A DNA stretch of 60,874 nucleotides from Rhodocyclaceae bacterium UBA2271 (GTDB lineage Bacteria > Pseudomonadota > Gammaproteobacteria > Burkholderiales > Rhodocyclaceae): contig DDXB01000028.1 in the NCBI GenBank assembly GCA_002347405.1, forward strand, positions 1 to 60,874. The letters run 5' to 3'. Each line of letters opens with the position of its first letter. Position 1 is the stretch's first letter. Positions 56,415 to 60,874 of this stretch are shown in pieces. Position numbers and translations under genes: made by a program. Below the pieces are notes generated by a model. That model searched no databases and was not told the DNA's origin. It saw nothing but the letters and a program-made list of their open reading frames with translations.

Positions 56415-56873
56415 CTACCCCAGTCGGGCGCGCCATTTCAACCAGATTGACAACTGCCGAAACGCAGTCATGCCTGTAGTATCCGGCAATACAGGCACCG
56501 TCAGCAAGCGCCCGTGCATGAGTAAGTGCAATACGACCAAATTCGGCAACACAGCAGTTTGCGGCAGGATGGTCGCCGTCCCGCCAGCGCCGACTTTGGC
56601 TTCTGGTGGATCTCCAAGCCTTCCGCCAGCGCCAGATGTCGTGGCGATCTCGATCTCCCCCTCGGCACCGAGCTGCAAGCCAATGACCACCGGCCTATAT
56701 TGCCTGCCGAGGAAATAGCCGAGCGAAACCAGTAGCGTGCCGATCATGGCCAGACGCAACGGCCACGTCAACATCAACGGCAGAATCGCGACGATCGCCA
56801 ACAGGTGCACCACCACCAGCGCGATGACCAGATGCCTCGAGACCCGCAGTGGAATCGTCAAGGGTAGTTTCAC
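56415..56873 (-). CDS. YgfX-like membrane protein with repeat insertion
   Basis: A 152-residue protein with two hydrophobic segments near the N-terminus (about 15-52) and a C-terminal domain resembling YgfX/CptA (LPNLVVLHLLMHGRLLTVPVLP, then AFRQLSIWLKWRA). The middle (about 83-98, RLGDPPEAKVGAGGTA) is encoded by the 23-bp repeat and its flank, and looks inserted into a beta-hairpin. YgfX affects cell shape or acts with SdhE; here it neighbours fabF. Confidence 0.65.
   Translation of the reverse strand: MKLPLTIPLRVSRHLVIALVVVHLLAIVAILPLMLTWPLRLAMIGTLLVSLGYFLGRQYRPVVIGLQLGAEGEIEIATTSGAGGRLGDPPEAKVGAGGTATILPQTAVLPNLVVLHLLMHGRLLTVPVLPDTTGMTAFRQLSIWLKWRARLG
56575..56597 (-). repeat. 23-bp dispersed repeat, copy in the ygfX-like gene
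   Basis: Exact complement copy. On the minus strand it is read K-V-G-A-G-G-T, the frame also used in gcvP. A second CCGCCAGCGCC lies 43 bp further at 56623, suggesting a composite insert. Confidence 0.8.
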
Positions 56874-56885
56874 CGCTCCGTCGCT

Positions 56886-58118
56886 TCAGATGCGTTTAAA
56901 AGCCAGAGTGCCGTTGGTACCGCCGAAACCGAAGTTGTTCTTGATGGCGATATCAATCTTGAGGTCGCGCGCCGCATTGGCGCAGTAGTCGAGATCGCAC
57001 TCCGGATCCTGCTCAAAAATGTTGATCGTCGGCGGCGAAACCTGATGATGCACCGCCAGCACCGTCAGCACCGACTCAAGCCCGCCGGCGCCGCCCAGCA
57101 AATGTCCGGTCATCGACTTGGTCGAATTCACCACCAGTCGCTTTGCCGCATCGCCAAAGGCCAGCTTGATCGCCTCGGTCTCGTTCTTGTCGCCGAGCGG
57201 CGTCGAGGTGCCGTGGGCGTTAACATATTGCACCTGATCGGCATTCAGGCCGGCGTCCTTCATCGCATTCAGCATGCTGCGGCGCGGACCATCGGTATCC
57301 GGCGCGGTCATGTGGTAGGCGTCGCCGCTCATGCCGAAGCCGACCAGTTCCGCGTAAATCCTTGCGCCGCGTCGTTTGGCATGTTCGTATTCCTCCAGCA
57401 CCAACACGCCGGCGCCCTCGCCGAGCACAAAACCGTCGCGGTCCTTGTCCCAGGGACGGCTTGCCGTAGCCGGGTCATCGTTGCGCGTCGATAGCGCCTG
57501 CGCCGAGGCAAAGCCGCCAACCGCCAGCGGCGTCACCGTCGACTCGGCGCCGCCGCAGACCATCGCATCGGCATCGCCATACTGGATCATGCGATAACTC
57601 GTGCCAATGGCATGCAAGCCCGTGGTACAGGCCGTCACTACAGCGAGATTCGGCCCCTTGAGCCCCAGCATGATCGACAGGTTGCCCGAGATCATGTTGA
57701 TGATGGTGCCGGGAATGAAGAAAGGCGAAATCTTGCGCGGGCCACCGGCGAGAAAGTCATGATGTGTCGCCTCGATCATCGGCAGTCCGCCGATGCCCGA
57801 ACCGATATTCACCCCAAAACGGTCAGCATTTTCGCCGTTTGCCTCCAGGCCTGAATCCCGAAAGGCCTGAATTCCCGCAGCCATGCCGTAATGGATGAAA
57901 ATATCCATGCGGCGGGCTTCCTTGGGCGACAGATAAGTCGCAATATCAAAACCCTTGACCTCTCCGGCGATGCGTGCCTTGAGGGCGGAAGCATCAAAAC
58001 GGGTGATCGGGCCGATGCCACTCTTGCCGGCAAGAATATTGCTCCAGGTTTCGGCGACGGTATTACCGACCGGCGAGACAAGTCCCAAACCGGTCACGAC
58101 GACTCTGCGACGCGACAA
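56886..58118 (-). CDS. fabF: 3-oxoacyl-ACP synthase II
   Basis: Elongates acyl-ACP with malonyl-ACP. 410-residue thiolase fold with the catalytic Cys in VTACTTG, His in NAHGTSTP and His in SMTGHLLGG, plus the ending NNFGFGGTNGTLAF. It is the last gene of the fabH-fabD-fabG-acpP-fabF cluster and lies 50 bp after acpP. Confidence 0.97.
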   Translation of the reverse strand: MSRRRVVVTGLGLVSPVGNTVAETWSNILAGKSGIGPITRFDASALKARIAGEVKGFDIATYLSPKEARRMDIFIHYGMAAGIQAFRDSGLEANGENADRFGVNIGSGIGGLPMIEATHHDFLAGGPRKISPFFIPGTIINMISGNLSIMLGLKGPNLAVVTACTTGLHAIGTSYRMIQYGDADAMVCGGAESTVTPLAVGGFASAQALSTRNDDPATASRPWDKDRDGFVLGEGAGVLVLEEYEHAKRRGARIYAELVGFGMSGDAYHMTAPDTDGPRRSMLNAMKDAGLNADQVQYVNAHGTSTPLGDKNETEAIKLAFGDAAKRLVVNSTKSMTGHLLGGAGGLESVLTVLAVHHQVSPPTINIFEQDPECDLDYCANAARDLKIDIAIKNNFGFGGTNGTLAFKRI

Positions 58119-58168
58119 GGTAGCCTCCTTCGGGGGTGGGGGAAAGGGGGAAATTGCGCCCCTGTAAA

Positions 58169-58408
58169 TTACTTCTTCAGGTTGTTATTGACGTAGTCAA
58201 TGGCCTGTTGGACGGTGGTGATTTTCTCGGCTTCCTCGTCCGGAATTTCGCACTCGAACTCTTCCTCGAGCGCCATCACCAGTTCGACGGTGTCGAGCGA
58301 ATCGGCGCCCAAATCGTCGACAAAGGACGAATCGTTCTTGATATCGGCCTCATTAACGCCGAGTTGTTCGGCAACGATTTTCTTGACGCGCTGTTCGATG
58401 TTATCCAT
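58169..58408 (-). CDS. acpP: Acyl carrier protein
   Basis: Carries growing acyl chains on 4'-phosphopantetheine. 79 acidic residues forming a four-helix bundle, with the attachment Ser37 in GADSLDTVEL. Preceded by a ribosome-binding site (GAGGAG). AcpS at 41675-42064 would modify it. Confidence 0.98.
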   Translation of the reverse strand: MDNIEQRVKKIVAEQLGVNEADIKNDSSFVDDLGADSLDTVELVMALEEEFECEIPDEEAEKITTVQQAIDYVNNNLKK

Positions 58409-58501
58409 TTATTACTCCTCTTCCCTATATAAGGCGGGTTGTTTAAAACCCGCGTAGTTTACCAAAAGCCGACGCCAAAAACTTTTTGGCAGCAGCGGCT
58501 A

Positions 58502-59251
58502 TCAAACCATGTACATGCCGCCATTGACGTGCAGCATCGTACCCGTGATGTAAGCGGCTTCCGGGCTGGCCAAAAAGGCTACGGCATGGGCAATATCTTC
58601 AGCCTGACCAAGGCGACCCAGCGGAATTTTCTGAATCAGGGCGTTGCGTTGCTCCTCACTCAGCGCGCGGGTCATGGCGGTATCGATAAAGCCGGGAGCC
58701 ACGCAGTTCACCGTGATATTGCGGCTACCCAGTTCCTGTGCCAGCGCACGCGACATGCCGGCGACACCGGCCTTGGCGGCCGCGTAATTGATCTGGCCGG
58801 GATTGCCGGAAGCGGCAACCACGGAGGAAATGTTGATGATGCGGCCGGAACGGGCTTTCATCATCCCGCGAATGACCAGCTTCGACAGACGGAACACGGC
58901 CTTGAGGTTGGTGTTGATGACTGCATCCCACTCATCTTCCTTCATGCGCATGGCCAGGTTGTCGCGGGTGATGCCGGCATTGTTGACCAGGATCGAAACG
59001 GCACCGAAGCGCTTTTCAACCTCGCCGATCAGCGCCTCGCAGGCAGGGCCATCGGTCACGTCCAGCACGGCACCCCAGCCGGGAATACCAGCGGCGTCTA
59101 GCGCCTTCTGGATATCGGCAGCGGCAGCCTCATTGATGTCGACACCGACGACGGTAGCACCCTTCTTCCCCAGTTCCTGCGCGATGACGTGGCCGATGCC
59201 ACGCGAAGCGCCTGTCACCAAGGCAATTTGTCCCTTCAGAGCATCGTCCAT
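58502..59251 (-). CDS. fabG: 3-oxoacyl-ACP reductase
   Basis: NADPH-dependent reduction of 3-oxoacyl-ACP. 249-residue short-chain dehydrogenase: TGASRGIG, NNAGITRD, the Ser in NISSVVAASG, YAAAK with catalytic Tyr and Lys, and APGFIDTAMT. Two ATGs occur, 59257 (overlapping the fabD stop) and 59251; AAGGG is spaced better for 59251. Cluster position after fabD is normal. Confidence 0.96.
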   Translation of the reverse strand: MDDALKGQIALVTGASRGIGHVIAQELGKKGATVVGVDINEAAAADIQKALDAAGIPGWGAVLDVTDGPACEALIGEVEKRFGAVSILVNNAGITRDNLAMRMKEDEWDAVINTNLKAVFRLSKLVIRGMMKARSGRIINISSVVAASGNPGQINYAAAKAGVAGMSRALAQELGSRNITVNCVAPGFIDTAMTRALSEEQRNALIQKIPLGRLGQAEDIAHAVAFLASPEAAYITGTMLHVNGGMYMV

Positions 59252-59253
59252 AT

Positions 59254-60219
59254 TCATCCCTTTACGATTGAAAGTGCCGCCTCGACGCCAGACCGGTCGT
59301 GCATGGCGCCGCCGGTCAGATTGTCGGCACAGCGTTTTACCAACCCGGCCAACACTTTGCCCGGACCACATTCAAACACATGGGTGATGCCTGCCGCCTG
59401 CATCGCACGCATGGTCTCGACCCAGCGCACCGGGGCAGCGGCCTGACGTACCAACGCTGCACGGATGGCATCCGGGTCTTCGGCACAGACCACGTCCACA
59501 TTGTTCAGCACGGGAATCCGCGGCCGCGCGACGGCGACAGTCGCGAGGCGTGCCTTGAGTTTCTCGGCGGCCGGTTGCATCAACGAGGAATGGAAGGGCG
59601 CCGATACCGGCAACATTACAGCGCGTTTCGCCCCCCGCGCCTTGCAGGCGTCGGCGGCACGCTGCACGGCAGCGGCATGACCGGCGATGACCGTCTGTTC
59701 CGGAGAATTGAAGTTGACCGCCTGTACCGCCTGGTCCTCATGTGCCAATTCTTTTTCGATTTCCGCGCAAATCGACTGGACTGTCGTGGCATCCATGCCA
59801 AGAATGGCCGCCATTGCCCCAGTACCCGCCGGCACGGCTTCCTGCATGGCCTGTGCGCGCAACTCAACGAGCGGCACCGCATCCGCAAATTCGAGCACGC
59901 CAGACGCGACCAGTGCCGAGTATTCGCCCAGACTGTGGCCCGCCAGCATGGCCGGTTGCGGCCCGCCCCCAGCGCCTGCGGCTCCCATCTCCTGCCAGAG
60001 CCGCCAGACGGCAATACCGGCGGTGAGCATCAGCGGCTGGGTATTGACTGTCTGGGCAAGCGCTTCGGCAGGACCCTCCGCAACCAGTTGCCAGAGATCG
60101 CGTCCCAGCGCCCGCGAAGCCTCATCAAAGGTGGCACGAATTACCGGGCTGTCGCCATACGCGGCCATCATGCCGAGCGATTGGGAACCCTGACCGGGAA
60201 AGACAAACGCAAATTTCAT
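59254..60219 (-). CDS. fabD: Malonyl-CoA-ACP transacylase
   Basis: Loads malonate from malonyl-CoA onto ACP. 321 residues with N-terminal FPGQGSQSLGM, nucleophile Ser96 in GHSLGEYSAL, and His in APFHSSLM. A short glycine-rich insert (GAAGAGGGPQ) lies just before the nucleophile loop. Its first 21 bases are duplicated upstream (60284-60304), with a hairpin between; the used start (60219) has AAAGGAATTAA ahead. Confidence 0.96.
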   Translation of the reverse strand: MKFAFVFPGQGSQSLGMMAAYGDSPVIRATFDEASRALGRDLWQLVAEGPAEALAQTVNTQPLMLTAGIAVWRLWQEMGAAGAGGGPQPAMLAGHSLGEYSALVASGVLEFADAVPLVELRAQAMQEAVPAGTGAMAAILGMDATTVQSICAEIEKELAHEDQAVQAVNFNSPEQTVIAGHAAAVQRAADACKARGAKRAVMLPVSAPFHSSLMQPAAEKLKARLATVAVARPRIPVLNNVDVVCAEDPDAIRAALVRQAAAPVRWVETMRAMQAAGITHVFECGPGKVLAGLVKRCADNLTGGAMHDRSGVEAALSIVKG

Positions 60220-60304
60220 TTAATTCCTTTGGAAGTCTTCAGAGCAGGCTAACGCCCGCCCAAGCGGGCGTTATGCCGGAACTAAAGACAAACGCAAATT
60301 TCAT
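60199..60304 (-). repeat. Direct repeat and hairpin around the fabD start
   Basis: The 21-bp sequence beginning ATGAAATTTGCGTTTGTC occurs at 60199-60219 and 60284-60304, separated by 64 bp. Between them is a perfect 10-bp stem (TAACGCCCGC, CCAA, GCGGGCGTTA at 60250-60273). The upstream copy opens a 21-codon frame ending in TGA. Confidence 0.85.
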
Positions 60305-60311
60305 CATTGCC

Positions 60312-60874
60312 TCAGAATTTCAGCAGGGCTGCGCCCCAGGTAAAACCACCGCCCACACCTTCAAGCAACACTGTATCGCCAGCGCCGACTTTCCCGGCGC
60401 GCACCGCCTCATCAAGGGCCAGCGGAATCGAGGCGGCAGAAGTATTGCCGTGACGATCGACGGTCACTATGCATTTTTCGGCGGGCAAACGCAATTTCCT
60501 GGCCGTCGCTTGCATGATACGGATATTCGCCTGATGCGGTATCAGCCAATCCACCTGATCGACCGTCACGCCAGTGGCACGCATCACCTCATCGGCCACT
60601 TCGGCCAGCACCTTGACGGCAAACTTGAATACTGCCTGACCGTCCATACGCAGAAATGGATCGCCAATAGGCTGGCCGTCACAGACATGACCAGCCACGG
60701 CAAGAATATCCCGATAACGACCATCGGCATGCAGGGCCGTGGCGTAAATGCCGGGCGTAGCGCTTGCTTCCAGCACAATCGCGCCCGCACCGTCACCAAA
60801 CAGCACGCAGGTGCCGCGATCCCGCCAGTCGAGGATGCGCGAAAACACCTCGGCACCGACCACCAATGCCCGCT
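60312..60874 (-). CDS. fabH: 3-oxoacyl-ACP synthase III, 5' part off the right edge
   Basis: Initiates fatty acid synthesis by joining acetyl-CoA and malonyl-ACP. The last about 187 residues are present, with LIPHQANIRIM (catalytic His) and DRHGNTSAASIPLAL (catalytic Asn), ending GGGFTWGAALLKF. The active-site Cys is beyond the window. The segment KVGAGDTV contains 16 exact bases of the 23-bp repeat (near 60368-60385). Confidence 0.94.
   Translation of the reverse strand, partial: RALVVGAEVFSRILDWRDRGTCVLFGDGAGAIVLEASATPGIYATALHADGRYRDILAVAGHVCDGQPIGDPFLRMDGQAVFKFAVKVLAEVADEVMRATGVTVDQVDWLIPHQANIRIMQATARKLRLPAEKCIVTVDRHGNTSAASIPLALDEAVRAGKVGAGDTVLLEGVGGGFTWGAALLKF

Overview
The window is a high-GC stretch of a betaproteobacterial chromosome. 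It most resembles the Rhodocyclales/Sterolibacteriaceae group, but that placement is inferred from gene content and order; no search was run. Supporting signs are the EarP plus EF-P(Arg32) pair, the rpoE-rseA-rseB-rseC-degQ-lepA-lepB-rnc-era-recO-pdxJ-acpS-nagZ run, the pyrG-kdsA-eno-ftsB run and the fabH-fabD-fabG-acpP-fabF run. Nearly all of it is core housekeeping DNA.

Layout. 1-5 kb: rlmD (cut by the left edge), an MBL-fold hydrolase, bamC and dapA on the minus strand, then a histone-deacetylase-family enzyme divergent from an orphan MoxR ATPase. 5.8-10.2 kb: an unusual membrane-anchored cytochrome c, a YaiI-family protein, dbpA, a pirin and an OmpA-type lipoprotein. 10.2-14.8 kb: a broken group II intron, a UxaA-family dehydratase, two small genes of unclear role and a diguanylate cyclase. 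15.3-17.2 kb: tRNA-Ser(GCU), lysC and a small HTH protein. 17.2-24.0 kb: a radical SAM gene, then queD-gcvT-gcvH-gcvP-gcvR-like-gamma carbonic anhydrase, tightly overlapped on the plus strand. 24-30.6 kb: a PhnD-like/PAS/GGDEF sensor, a SIMPL protein, a lower-GC accessory patch (LysE exporter, GNAT, broken cupin gene with attC-like sequence), a cation/proton antiporter and a GrpB-family protein. 30.7-38.1 kb (minus): ftsB, eno, DUF1330, kdsA, pyrG, pgsA, uvrC. 38.2-40.5 kb (plus): earP, efp, CBS protein. 40.7-53.6 kb (minus): nagZ up to rpoE, covering envelope stress, protein export, RNA processing and cofactor genes. 53.8 kb: nadB. 55.4-60.9 kb (minus): a PDC sensor protein, a YgfX-like protein and the fatty-acid synthesis cluster, with fabH cut by the right edge.

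The most interesting signal is not an operon. Several families of short, mostly palindromic repeats lie between genes and also inside reading frames. One 23-bp unit occurs six times, in gcvT, gcvP, the gcvR-like gene, a ygfX-like gene and two intergenic gaps, and it is read in two different frames. A second, about 85-bp family sits inside earP in frame. A third supplies the start codon region of gcvP. A hairpin-bearing insert has duplicated the fabD start. A multi-hairpin element occurs twice with compensatory base changes. Together these suggest repeats that repeatedly remodel gene starts and linkers.
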